From contig JAZRFJ010000019.1 in assembly GCA_045661305.1 (NCBI GenBank), forward strand, positions 1 through 24,615: 24,615 nucleotides of DNA, in the 5' to 3' direction. Position numbers and translations under genes: made by a program. Position 1 is the stretch's first letter; every line of letters starts with the position of its first letter. The notes below the pieces were generated by a model. It searched no databases. It was not told the origin of the DNA and was given only the letters and a program-made list of their open reading frames with translations. This stretch comes from UMGS1840 sp045661305. Its GTDB lineage: Bacteria > Bacillota > Clostridia > UMGS1840. Shown in pieces: positions 13,603-21,839 of the stretch.

Positions 13603-15343
13603 GTTCATTTAAGATTTTTTTGTATTCACTGTCAATATTTTCTTCTATAGTATATTTAAAACGACCGATTTTTTCTCTTATAGGCAACTTTATAATTTCT
13701 TCAACAGAAATATTATTAGAAATAGATTTTTTGCCGTATTCATAAAAAGCAATAATAAGCTTCATCATATAAAGCTGTTTTTTAGGTGTGGTATAGGTAT
13801 CTGTTTTATGAAATGCAAGCTGATGAAGAAAATCTTCTCTTATTGAGCGTGCTGTTTCCATTTTTAGTTTATCCGATGAAGAAAGTGCATCAAAGCCGAT
13901 AAGCTTTACAATTTCTTCAAGCTCGCTTTCTTCTTGTAAGAGTTTTACAAATTCACTTCTTAACTTCATCCATTCTTCCGAAACATTTTCTTCATACCAT
14001 GAAGATAGTGTTTCAGTATAAAGAGAATAGCTTGTCAGCCAGTTGACAGCAGGGAAGTGCCTTCTGTATGCAAGATTTGAATCAAGTCCCCAGAATACCT
14101 TTACAATTCTTAGTGTAGCCTGGGAAACAGGCTCAGAAATATCTCCGCCGGGAGGACTTACAGCACCCACGATAGTAAGAGCACCCTCGCGTGAATTTTT
14201 TCCCATAGTAATAACTCTGCCTGCTCTTTCATAAAACTGTGCAAGTCTGCTTCCCAAATATGCAGGATATCCTTCTTCACCAGGCATTTCTTCAAGTCTT
14301 GCAGACATTTCTCTTAGTGCCTCTGCCCATCTTGATGTCGAATCAGCAAAAAGTGCAACGCTGTAACCCATATCCCTGAAATATTCCGCTATTGTTATTC
14401 CTGTATAAATTGATGCTTCTCTTGCGGCAACGGGCATATCCGAGGTGTTTGCTATGAGTACTGTACGCTCCATAAGAGAATGACCTGTGTGAGGGTCTAC
14501 AAGCTTGGGAAATTCGTTTAAAACATCGGTCATTTCGTTTCCTCTTTCGCCACAGCCTATATAAACAACAATATCTGCTTCGGAAAATTTTGCAAGCTGA
14601 TGCTGTGTTACTGTTTTTCCGCTTCCAAAAGGTCCCGGTATTGCTGCGATACCGCCTTTTGCAATAGGGAATAAGCAATCAATAACTCGCTGACCTGTTA
14701 TAAGAGGCTTATCGGGAGAAAGCTTTTTTAAATATGGTCTTTGTTTTCTTACAGGCCATTTTTGCATAAGAGTTATTTCTTTATCACCGTTTTTTGTTGA
14801 TATAACAGCGACGGTATCAGTTATTTTAAAGCTTCCGCTTTTTATTTCCTTTATTTTTCCGATTATACCATAGGGAACCATAATTTTATGCTTAACAATA
14901 GGAGTTTCCTCTACATATCCGATTATATCTCCGTTTTCTACTTCGTCATTTTCTTTTAGTTCGGGGATAAATTCCCACTTTTTCTCTCTGTCAAGAGAAT
15001 GAACCGCAACACCTCTTAAAAGATTGTTTCCGCATACATTCATAATTGAATTAAGAGGACGCTGTATTCCGTCAAAAATACTTCCTATAAGTCCCGGACC
15101 AAGCTCTGCACATAGGGGCATATTGGTTGTTATAACAGGCTCACCCGGTTTTAAGCCTGAGGTTTCCTCGTAGACCTGAATACTTGCCTTATCACCGTGC
15201 ATCTCTATAATTTCACCTGTTAAATTAAGAGTGCTTACTTTACAGACATCAAACATATCTGCGTCCTTCATATTTTCGGCAATTACAAGAGGTCCGCTTA
15301 TTTTCTCTATTATTCCTTCTTTTTTAATTTGTGCAATGTTCAT
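13595..15343 (-). CDS. ntpA: V-type ATPase catalytic subunit A
   Basis: The 582-residue ATP-hydrolysing subunit. Walker A is GPFGSGKT at 237-244, followed by YIGCGERGNEM (catalytic glutamate region) and the Walker B region with VALFADSTSRWAEALREMS. The inserted non-homologous region at about 110-200 distinguishes A from F-type beta. The ribosome binding site GGGAGG lies inside the end of F, whose stop overlaps the A start as ATGA. At the 3' end the last codon (GCG) and the TAA stop lie inside the inverted end of the adjoining mobile element, so the native C-terminal residues may have been replaced; most or all of the protein is intact. Confidence 0.95.
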   Translation of the reverse strand: MNIAQIKKEGIIEKISGPLVIAENMKDADMFDVCKVSTLNLTGEIIEMHGDKASIQVYEETSGLKPGEPVITTNMPLCAELGPGLIGSIFDGIQRPLNSIMNVCGNNLLRGVAVHSLDREKKWEFIPELKENDEVENGDIIGYVEETPIVKHKIMVPYGIIGKIKEIKSGSFKITDTVAVISTKNGDKEITLMQKWPVRKQRPYLKKLSPDKPLITGQRVIDCLFPIAKGGIAAIPGPFGSGKTVTQHQLAKFSEADIVVYIGCGERGNEMTDVLNEFPKLVDPHTGHSLMERTVLIANTSDMPVAAREASIYTGITIAEYFRDMGYSVALFADSTSRWAEALREMSARLEEMPGEEGYPAYLGSRLAQFYERAGRVITMGKNSREGALTIVGAVSPPGGDISEPVSQATLRIVKVFWGLDSNLAYRRHFPAVNWLTSYSLYTETLSSWYEENVSEEWMKLRSEFVKLLQEESELEEIVKLIGFDALSSSDKLKMETARSIREDFLHQLAFHKTDTYTTPKKQLYMMKLIIAFYEYGKKSISNNISVEEIIKLPIREKIGRFKYTIEENIDSEYKKILNELA

Positions 15344-15636
15344 TTTATGCCTCCCATAGCTTTTTTTACCGCTAAATCAAGACTTTGTTTACCTATATCG
15401 TTGTTTCCATCAATTCCTGGGATAAGTGTAAGATAAGATGAATATTTTTGAATTTCATTCCCCGATATTAAAAAAAGCTTTTCTGTTATATAAATAATCC
15501 CAAAATTATTACTTTGCGTTATTTCTTCTAAAATTTTAAGTGTAGCTTCTTTATCTTCAGAGATAAATGTTAAAAAGCCTGATAAAGAAAATAACATGAT
15601 ACTTTTTTTATCTCCGATAACTGCAATTTTATACAT
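15340..15636 (-). CDS. ntpG: V-type ATPase subunit F
   Basis: A small central-stalk subunit (98 residues) that binds the D shaft. It shows the typical MYKIAVIGDKKSIMLFSLSG start, in which the glycine-rich turn follows the first strand, and a late TLIPGIDGNNDIG segment. The start overlaps the end of C by eight bases and its stop overlaps the A start (ATGA), so C, F and A are probably translationally coupled. The symbol ntpG follows Enterococcus naming; other schemes call it atpF. Confidence 0.88.
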   Translation of the reverse strand: MYKIAVIGDKKSIMLFSLSGFLTFISEDKEATLKILEEITQSNNFGIIYITEKLFLISGNEIQKYSSYLTLIPGIDGNNDIGKQSLDLAVKKAMGGIK

Positions 15637-16585
15637 ACAATTTCCGTAACCTTTCTTTTATGAACGAAGAGTCTTTATTTACTTTTTTAAAATTTAAAAT
15701 AGCAGAAATGTTTTTTGCTGTCATTTCGTTATAGATAAAATATCTTATAACAGGCTCAATTCCAAAAGGAACTATTTTTGTATCTTCAAAAAGTGAAAAT
15801 ATATATTCATCAATGAACTTATCTGATAGTTTTTTTTCTTTTAGAAATTCATCTGCAAAAAAACTGTAATCGGTTTTTCTTATATATTCAATAGTTTCTT
15901 CTAACCCCAGAAGAGAGCATTTTTTCAGATTTTCTATATCAATTTTATGACTTTCGGAAAAAGCGTAATCAAAATTGATTTTATTTTTTTCATCATCTGT
16001 CATTGTTGCTATTCTTAGTGCTGTTTTTAAGCTCATTACATTAGAAATTTCATCACAAAAAAAATTTGGAAAAGAGTTTTTGGTTTTTCTGCTAAAGTCT
16101 TTCATTGTTTTTATTGTATGAAAATCAACAAACATTTCAAAAAGCATGGGATTTAATGTTTGTGAAAAAAGCTCATAGCCCTTTAATGCTATGTCACTTA
16201 TCCAGGAGGGAAGAAGAAAAAAATCTCTTTCCGATATTGCTTTTAGCAGAAAATCTTCTTCTATTAATGCAGGGGAGGTGAATATAAATTCATCTGTCTT
16301 TTTAAAAAATGTAGCTTTTATTATACCTTTTAAATTCTGAAAATCGTTTTTTACAATAAGAAAATCAAGCTCATCCTTGTAGGGAATAATGTTTTTTATA
16401 AAAAACCATGCTTTTTCTATATTCTCAAAAGGTTTTTCTGTAAAATAGCCCTTTTCTCTAATCAAATCACATACGGATTTAAAGCTTGGGTTATCACTTA
16501 GTTCTGTAAAAAACTCGTTTTTTAACAGGTTATTTTCTTTTTCTTTAATCAAAGAAACGCAATATGCATAAGCAGTATCTTTCAT
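15629..16585 (-). CDS. ntpC: V-type ATPase subunit C
   Basis: A 318-residue subunit C/d homologue that caps the K ring and receives the D-F shaft. The protein is largely helical, with aromatic and Lys/Glu residues and no membrane segments, matching the family in length. Primary sequence identity in this family is low; the call rests on length, composition and position between E and F. Start ATG 16585 follows AAGGAAAG closely. It lies 19 bases after E and overlaps F by eight. Confidence 0.85.
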   Translation of the reverse strand: MKDTAYAYCVSLIKEKENNLLKNEFFTELSDNPSFKSVCDLIREKGYFTEKPFENIEKAWFFIKNIIPYKDELDFLIVKNDFQNLKGIIKATFFKKTDEFIFTSPALIEEDFLLKAISERDFFLLPSWISDIALKGYELFSQTLNPMLFEMFVDFHTIKTMKDFSRKTKNSFPNFFCDEISNVMSLKTALRIATMTDDEKNKINFDYAFSESHKIDIENLKKCSLLGLEETIEYIRKTDYSFFADEFLKEKKLSDKFIDEYIFSLFEDTKIVPFGIEPVIRYFIYNEMTAKNISAILNFKKVNKDSSFIKERLRKLYV

Positions 16586-16604
16586 ATTTCTTTCCTTTTT
16601 CTTT

Positions 16605-17192
16605 TTAAGAAATTATTTTTTGTAAAGAATCATATATAAGCATCTTTTTATCGCTTATTAGCTCTTCAAATGTAAGGTTTTCTTCAATTCTGTCATATTT
16701 TATTATAAAACCCCCTTCAAAATCATAATCATCTTTTGAAAGACAAATAGATGCCTTCTCTTTTTTTAATTCTTTATTTATGGTTCTTAAAAAATCAGAG
16801 GGAAGATTATCTAAGTCCCGTTTACATAGAACAAGTTCACCGTCTTCTTCTTTATGTGCATATTTTAAAATGTTTGTCTTTAATATATCGAAATATTGTT
16901 TTGAGTTTATTATTTCAAAAACACTTTCTTTTATTTTATTTTCAATAAATAAATTTTTTTCTTTTAAGATTTCATCTTGAAGATACTTTTCACAGCTTGA
17001 TTTTTCATTTTGTTCAATTAATTTAGATTTTTCTTCGGAAGTTATAAGTATATTCTTCGCTTCTTTTATCGCTTCATTTTCACTTTCTTCTAAAATCTGA
17101 TTAGCTTTTTCGATGCTTTTATCAAAAATACCTTTTGTAACTAATCTGTTATCATCTTCAATTTTTTTTAAAATCATTTCAAGTCCGTTCAT
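16605..17192 (-). CDS. ntpE: V-type ATPase peripheral stalk subunit E
   Basis: A 195-residue subunit, the partner of H in the peripheral stalk. An N-terminal Glu/Lys coiled coil (about 1-100) precedes a folded C-terminal domain ending in GGFIIKYDRIEENLTFEEL, the typical 'GG-ii...i-n-Tle' pattern of E subunits. It is the first gene of the operon. The ATG at 17192 lacks a clear ribosome binding site, and the ATG of residue 6 (17177) is only weakly better, so the start is less certain than for the rest of the operon. Confidence 0.85.
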   Translation of the reverse strand: MNGLEMILKKIEDDNRLVTKGIFDKSIEKANQILEESENEAIKEAKNILITSEEKSKLIEQNEKSSCEKYLQDEILKEKNLFIENKIKESVFEIINSKQYFDILKTNILKYAHKEEDGELVLCKRDLDNLPSDFLRTINKELKKEKASICLSKDDYDFEGGFIIKYDRIEENLTFEELISDKKMLIYDSLQKIIS

Positions 17193-17282
17193 ATTTTAAA
17201 TTCAACTCGCTTTTTTCTTTTCTTGTATAATGTAATTTTTTGCGTATATCGGAATTAATATACTTGTTTTTTAAAAAGAATA

Positions 17283-17316
17283 AAAAAACAGGTATGATAA
17301 AGTAAATTATCATACC
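17283..17316 (-). terminator. Terminator of the AgcS-TrxB operon
   Basis: GGTATGATAA (17316-17307 on the reverse strand) and TTATCATACC form a perfect 10-base stem with a 6-base loop, followed by TGTTTTTTT. It separates trxB from the ATPase operon transcribed in the same direction, so the ATPase must use its own promoter in 17193-17282. I found no good -35/-10 pair there. That stretch contains GTATAT-n8-ATATAC (17244-17263), a possible operator. Confidence 0.88.
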
Positions 17317-17339
17317 CATTTGTTTTTTTAAAAAATCTG

Positions 17340-18263
17340 TTACTCTGTTTCTTCAATGTACTTTTCAGCAAAATGTGCTGAAACAGCACCGTCTGAAACA
17401 GCGGTTACTATTTGCCTTAACTCTTTTTTTCTTACATCGCCAACAGCAAAAACTCCGTCTATATTTGTCTTTGTTGTTTCATCTGAAAGTATATAACCGT
17501 CCTCGTCAATATCTAAAATATCTTTAAAAAGCTTTGTTTCGGGAGTTCTTCCGATGCTTACAAACACTCCGTCGCAACTAAGCTTTGAAATGCTCTGGTC
17601 TTTTGTATTTTCAAGCATTAACCCGGATATTCTTTCTTCACCGATAAAATCTGTAATTTTTGTGTTCCATAAAATTTCTATATTATCGCGTTTGAAAATT
17701 TTTTCATTATAAATTTTTGATGCACGGAGTTTATCCCGTCTGTGGACTATATAAACCTTACTGCAAATATTTGACAGATAAAGTGCGTCGGAAACTGCTG
17801 AATTTCCGCCTCCTGCAACAACTACTGTTTTGCCCCTGAAAAACATTCCGTCACAGTGGGCACAGTAGCTTACGCCTTTTCCGATAAAGCTTTCTTCGTT
17901 TTTTAAGCCCAGCTTTCTTGCTTCGGCACCTGTTGAAATTATAACGGTTTTTGCAAAAAGCTCTTCATTTTTAACAGTTACCTTTTTTAATTTTTCTGAA
18001 AAATCAACTGATTTTACTTCTGTGTTTATGATTTTGGCACCGAATTTCACAGCACTGTTTTTCATATTGTTTCCGAGTGTAAAACCGTCTATATTCTCAT
18101 AACCGGGATAATTTTCAATTTCGGGAGTAAGAGTTATCTGACCGCCCGCAATAGCTTTTTCAATAATAAGAGTTTTAAGTCCTGCTCTTTGTGCATAAAT
18201 TGATGCAGTAAGCCCGCCAGGTCCTCCACCTATTATTATAATATCATAATTTTTTTGTTCCAT
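17340..18263 (-). CDS. trxB: Thioredoxin reductase
   Basis: A 307-residue flavoprotein that passes electrons from NADPH through FAD and a redox-active disulfide to thioredoxin. The FAD fold has GGGPGG at 12-17, the redox pair is Cys134 and Cys137 in CAHCDG, and the NADPH domain has GGGNSA at 151-156 with HRRDKLRAS (174-182), the arginines that bind the 2'-phosphate. The more common motif is CATC; His here is a known kind of substitution. The second FAD motif GVFAVGDVR lies near the C-terminus. AAAGGTGA is the ribosome binding site. It is the last gene of the operon, 23 bases after the dehydrogenase; no thioredoxin gene is adjacent. Confidence 0.93.
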   Translation of the reverse strand: MEQKNYDIIIIGGGPGGLTASIYAQRAGLKTLIIEKAIAGGQITLTPEIENYPGYENIDGFTLGNNMKNSAVKFGAKIINTEVKSVDFSEKLKKVTVKNEELFAKTVIISTGAEARKLGLKNEESFIGKGVSYCAHCDGMFFRGKTVVVAGGGNSAVSDALYLSNICSKVYIVHRRDKLRASKIYNEKIFKRDNIEILWNTKITDFIGEERISGLMLENTKDQSISKLSCDGVFVSIGRTPETKLFKDILDIDEDGYILSDETTKTNIDGVFAVGDVRKKELRQIVTAVSDGAVSAHFAEKYIEETE

Positions 18264-18286
18264 AAATTCACCTTTTAAATTATTAT

Positions 18287-19240
18287 TTATATAAGGTCTA
18301 CTCTGTTTTTATTTTTGCCATTTAAAAATGAAATTATGTTTTCATAAACTGTATCAACGCATCTTTTTCTTGATTCATAAGCACCCCATGCCATATGAGG
18401 TGTTAAGCATACATTGTCAAGATGTGCGATTTTTGACAAGGGACTGTCAAGCGGAAGCGGTTCAGTTTCAAAAACATCAAGTCCCACAGCACCGATTTTT
18501 CCATTTATAACAGCATCATAAAGGTCTTGTTCATTTACCACGGGTCCTCTTGCAACATTAATTAAGATAACATTTTCTTTCATAAGAGATAAAGTTTCTT
18601 TATTAATCAGGTTCCTTGACTCATCGTTCAGAGGAGTGTGGATAGAAATAATATCAGAGGTTTTTAGGAGTGTTTCAAGAGGGACGCATTTCTCCTCGTT
18701 ATTTGGATTTCTTTTATAACAAATAACATTACACCCTAAGCTCTCGGCAACCTTTCCGACCTGTTTGCCTATATTTCCGTAACCGATTATACCCCATGTT
18801 TTGCCTGTTAATTCATAAAAAACAGGTGTTAAGATATTGAATTTATTACCGTTTTGATATTCCTTTGAAATAGTTGTATTTCTGTATGCACCTAAATTAG
18901 TAGCAAGAAAAAGAGCCATAGCAACTGTAACCTGGCTTACGCTGTCAGTAGAATATGCAGGAACATTGCATACTGCAATATTGTTTTTCTTTGCATAAGA
19001 AATATCAACATTATCATAGCCCGTTGCAGTAATACAAATAAGCTTTACCTTTGGTAGTTTTTTTAGAACATCTTCTGTAAGCTTTATTTTATTTGTGATA
19101 ATAATATCATAATCCTTTGCACGTTCTTCAACATCATTTTGCATAGTTGAGGAAAAAATATCAGTTTCGACAGCTTTATTAAAAAAATCTAAATCAAGGT
19201 CGTTCCCAAGTGTATTTGCATCAAGTATAACAGCTTTCAT
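18287..19240 (-). CDS. D-isomer specific 2-hydroxyacid dehydrogenase (glycerate/hydroxypyruvate-type)
   Basis: A 317-residue cytoplasmic dehydrogenase interconverting 2-hydroxyacids and 2-oxoacids. The Rossmann motif is GYGNIG at 153-158, and the catalytic residues are Arg231 (in NVARGPVVNE), Glu260 (in DVFETEPL) and His282 (in TPHMAWGAYESR). PH-AW is typical of glycerate dehydrogenase/hydroxypyruvate reductase. After the second strand it reads ICYKRNPN, with Lys-Arg where NAD-specific enzymes carry an acidic residue, which hints at NADP(H); this is an inference. It lies 18 bases after the LUD-domain gene. The substrate could be glycerate, lactate or another hydroxyacid. Confidence 0.85.
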   Translation of the reverse strand: MKAVILDANTLGNDLDLDFFNKAVETDIFSSTMQNDVEERAKDYDIIITNKIKLTEDVLKKLPKVKLICITATGYDNVDISYAKKNNIAVCNVPAYSTDSVSQVTVAMALFLATNLGAYRNTTISKEYQNGNKFNILTPVFYELTGKTWGIIGYGNIGKQVGKVAESLGCNVICYKRNPNNEEKCVPLETLLKTSDIISIHTPLNDESRNLINKETLSLMKENVILINVARGPVVNEQDLYDAVINGKIGAVGLDVFETEPLPLDSPLSKIAHLDNVCLTPHMAWGAYESRKRCVDTVYENIISFLNGKNKNRVDLI

Positions 19241-19258
19241 TTTTTACCTCTTATTTTT

Positions 19259-19864
19259 TTAGTATCCTAAATTTTCTTTTATTATAACAATTTCCATATC
19301 GCACGAATACACTTTTTTGTAATGAACAACAAGGCTGTTACAAATTCTGTCAGGGCTGTTACAGTTGTAGCATTTATCCCCATTAATTGCACAAGGAGTT
19401 TTTCTTTTTAATCTTTGTGCATTTTTCGGTGCAGCAATATTTCTCGCTCTGTAAATAGCTTTTTCCAAAGTAGGCTCAAATTTATTCTGACCAACTATTA
19501 TATATATTTTTTCATGACCATATAAGGTTGATGCAACTCTGTTTCCTCTTCCGTCAATATTAACGATTTCACCATTGTAAGTAACAGCGTTTGCAGAAGA
19601 AATATAAATATCTGCACCTTGTGCTAATGATATGATTTCTTTCTGAGTTTTTCCCTCGGGAATATGGGAATGGCTGTAGGTTGTGTTATGAGCTTTTAAG
19701 CTTTCAAAAAGAGACATTTCATCTATCGTTACAGAACCTCCAAAGCCGACAGTTTTTTTGTCAATCTCTTTGTTAAGATATTTTGAAGTTTCTTCCTTTG
19801 TATCAAAAATACTTACTTCAAAAAGGTTATTTTTCAGATTTTCTGCTATTTTTTCAAAGTCCAT
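19259..19864 (-). CDS. LUD-domain (LutC/YkgG-like, DUF162) protein
   Basis: A 201-residue protein of the LUD family, which includes the lactate-utilisation proteins LutB and LutC. This is the single-domain clostridial form, with VGFGGSVTIDEM near 39-50, ADIYISSANAVTYNGEIVNI at about 84-103 and GRGNRVAS. It ends with Cys158, Cys165, Cys168 and Cys175 (PCAINGDKCYNCNSPDRIC), then Cys188; this cluster could bind metal or a redox cofactor. LutA and LutB are not in the window, so it is not a standard lactate operon. AGAGGAT precedes the start. Its function is unknown; the place between an amino-acid symporter and a hydroxyacid dehydrogenase suggests organic-acid metabolism. Confidence 0.82.
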   Translation of the reverse strand: MDFEKIAENLKNNLFEVSIFDTKEETSKYLNKEIDKKTVGFGGSVTIDEMSLFESLKAHNTTYSHSHIPEGKTQKEIISLAQGADIYISSANAVTYNGEIVNIDGRGNRVASTLYGHEKIYIIVGQNKFEPTLEKAIYRARNIAAPKNAQRLKRKTPCAINGDKCYNCNSPDRICNSLVVHYKKVYSCDMEIVIIKENLGY

Positions 19865-19879
19865 TTTTATATCCTCTTT

Positions 19880-21301
19880 TTATTTCCAACAGTCTACATC
19901 ATATGGTAAGTCTATGTTTTTTGCTTTAAATACAGGCTCAATACCTTCTTTTCTTTGTTTTGTATAGTCATCAAGTGCTTTTACGGCATATTTGCACAAG
20001 AAAATAATTGTAGGAATATTGATAAGAGCCATAAGTCCCATTGTAATATCTGCAATATTCCAAAGCAAATCAGCAGTCATTCCCGCACCTGCAAATATAA
20101 CAAGAGAAGCAACTATACGGTAAACTGTAAGGAATGTTTTTGATGGAACTTTTTTGAAAATATGGAACCACGCCTGGTCAACATAGTAAAGATTTCCTAT
20201 AAGTGTTGTGAAAGCAAAAAGTATCATTGCAACTGTAATAAATGCAGGACCAAAGCTTCCTAAAACAGCTTTTAATGATTGTTGTACATATGGTGCACCT
20301 GAAAGTTCAGCTGATGGTTCAACACCTGAGCACATACACATAAATGCTGTTGCACTGCATACCAAAATTGTATCAAGGAAAACTGAAAGTATCTGAACAA
20401 GTCCCTGTTTAACAGGATGTGCAACATCAGCGGTAGCTGCTGCATTTGGAGCAGAGCCTACACCTGCTTCGTTACTGTAAAGACCTCTTTTAATTCCATA
20501 CATTACACATGAGCCTGCAAATCCTCCGAAAATAGCTTTGAAATCAAAAGCTTCTGTGAAAATGCGTGTAAAGATTGATGGTAATGCTGTGATGTTCATA
20601 ATAACGATAACAAGTGCAACAATTATATAGAGAAATCCCATTAAAGGAACTAAAAAACTTGAAACCTTAACAATTCTCTTTCCGCCTCCAAACAAGCAGT
20701 ATCCTACAACAAGTGCAAGGATTAAACCGATTGCCCAAGGTGAAACAGATGGGTTATAGAAGTTATAACCTGAAAAAGTCGACTGAAGATTGTATGATGC
20801 AAGTAAATTAAAGCCGACAGCATATGTAAGGATAAGAAAAACGGAAAAAATTATTCCGAGTGATCTTGATTTGAATGCCGCTTCAATATAGTATGATGGA
20901 CCGCCATAGTAACCGTCTGAGCCTTTTTTCTTAAAAATCTGAGCGAGTGTACTTTCAACAAAAGCAGATGCACCGCCGATAAGAGCTATAATCCACATCC
21001 AGAACACTGCACCAAATCCTCCGGAACAGATAGCTGTTGATACTCCGATAATGTTTCCTGTGCCTACTCTTGAGGCAGTAGAAACCATAAGTGCCTGAAA
21101 CGAAGAAGTTTTTTCGTTATCCTTTGGTTTTTCTGTTACAGATTTAAGCTGTTCTTTAAAAAGCCTGAATTGAACAAATTTTGTGCGGAATGTAAAGTAA
21201 AGACCGCCTCCTATTAAAAGAATTATGAGGATATAGCTATAAAGAATATTGCTGAAATCACAAGCTATATCATTGATAAAATTGTAGATTGAATTAAACA
21301 T
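19880..21301 (-). CDS. Sodium:alanine symporter (AGCS family)
   Basis: A 473-residue inner-membrane Na+-coupled symporter for alanine or glycine, with about eleven hydrophobic helices. Family signatures include TASRVGTGNIIGVSTAI near residue 74, with the GTGNI helix that binds substrate, and GLYSNEAGVGSAPNAAATAD later in the protein. The length is normal. AAAGGA precedes the start at moderate spacing. First gene of the operon, with a strong promoter. Sodium coupling fits the predicted Na+-type ATPase encoded nearby. Confidence 0.93.
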   Translation of the reverse strand: MFNSIYNFINDIACDFSNILYSYILIILLIGGGLYFTFRTKFVQFRLFKEQLKSVTEKPKDNEKTSSFQALMVSTASRVGTGNIIGVSTAICSGGFGAVFWMWIIALIGGASAFVESTLAQIFKKKGSDGYYGGPSYYIEAAFKSRSLGIIFSVFLILTYAVGFNLLASYNLQSTFSGYNFYNPSVSPWAIGLILALVVGYCLFGGGKRIVKVSSFLVPLMGFLYIIVALVIVIMNITALPSIFTRIFTEAFDFKAIFGGFAGSCVMYGIKRGLYSNEAGVGSAPNAAATADVAHPVKQGLVQILSVFLDTILVCSATAFMCMCSGVEPSAELSGAPYVQQSLKAVLGSFGPAFITVAMILFAFTTLIGNLYYVDQAWFHIFKKVPSKTFLTVYRIVASLVIFAGAGMTADLLWNIADITMGLMALINIPTIIFLCKYAVKALDDYTKQRKEGIEPVFKAKNIDLPYDVDCWK

Positions 21302-21339
21302 TTTTTGAAAATTCCTTTCTTTTTTATAATACTGTAAAA

Positions 21340-21368
21340 ATTATACCATAAAAAATGAAATTATGCAA
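21340..21368 (-). promoter_or_regulatory. Promoter of the AgcS-LUD-dehydrogenase-TrxB operon
   Basis: On the reverse strand TTGCAT (21368-21363), a 17-base spacer and TATAAT (21345-21340), with TG before the -10 box. The leader to the ATG at 21301 is about 30 bases. Confidence 0.8.
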
Positions 21369-21440
21369 GAGTTTTTGTAAGTATTTGGATTGTTTGGGAT
21401 TTTTTTTAGTTTATACTGTTCGTTTTTTTATAAAAAAGCA

Positions 21441-21469
21441 TTGACAACAATATGAAAATATGTTATACT
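21441..21469 (+). promoter_or_regulatory. Promoter of the structured RNA (6S-like)
   Basis: TTGACA (21441-21446), 17 bases, TATACT (21464-21469), with TG at 21461-21462. The expected start is near 21476. Confidence 0.82.
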
Positions 21470-21475
21470 GTCATC

Positions 21476-21742
21476 GTAAGTTTAAGATAACTTTTGATTT
21501 CCTGCTAATCATGTTAGCCGGGTATTTATTAGAACCAACACAAATTATAAGGGAGCCGATCTCCTTTCGTCAATTGCAGGCCCACCGTTTGATTTATCAG
21601 GCCGAATGGGAAGCGCGCGACTAAGGGTAAGCACCCACCTGCTCAAGCAGGTTTCTAATATTATTTTGTGCGACGGTTTAGCGGGAAATATAAGAGAAAT
21701 TAAAGGGGATATTATGTAGTGTAATATCCTCTTTTGTTTTTT
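21476..21742 (+). ncRNA. ssrS: Structured non-coding RNA, probably 6S RNA
   Basis: A transcript of about 265 bases with its own promoter and terminator and no credible coding frame. The long closing stem pairs TTTCCTGCTAA (21498-21508) with TTAGCGGGAAA (21678-21688), with one G-T wobble. Inside it TATTAGAA (21527-21534) pairs with TTCTAATA (21653-21660). AAGGGAG-CCGAT-CTCCTTT and ACCTGC-TCAA-GCAGGT are further hairpins. The order GAGCCGAT...GCGCGAC...CACCCACCT followed by a small hairpin resembles 6S RNA, which mimics an open promoter and binds sigma-A RNA polymerase. I identify it from memory of the consensus, so a covariance-model search should confirm it. Other structured RNAs (SRP RNA, tmRNA, RNase P) lack a match. 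Confidence 0.68.
21702..21742 (+). terminator. Terminator of the 6S-like RNA
   Basis: A 13-base stem, AAAGGGGATATTA (21702-21714) with TAATATCCTCTTT (21722-21734), one G-T wobble, a 7-base loop, then TGTTTTTT. Confidence 0.9.
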
Positions 21743-21789
21743 AGATTTTTTAAGTTTTGGGAAATTTTATTTAAAAAAACAAAAAAAAC

Positions 21790-21818
21790 TTGCATTATTT
21801 AAAGTTTTATGATAAAAT
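21790..21818 (+). promoter_or_regulatory. Promoter of the solute-binding lipoprotein gene
   Basis: TTGCAT (21790-21795), 17 bases, TAAAAT (21813-21818), with TG at 21810-21811. The leader is very short, about 15 bases to the ATG at 21840. Confidence 0.6.
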
Positions 21819-21839
21819 ACATAAAAGGGTGTGATTATA

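Noticed and set aside
14343..14678. 111-residue - strand frame within ntpA
   Set aside because: Shadow frame, low complexity of Arg and Ser, overlapping the Walker A region of the real gene.
21831..21839. GTG start for the solute-binding lipoprotein
   Set aside because: It lies one base after the ribosome binding site; ATG 21840 has proper spacing and starts a normal signal peptide.
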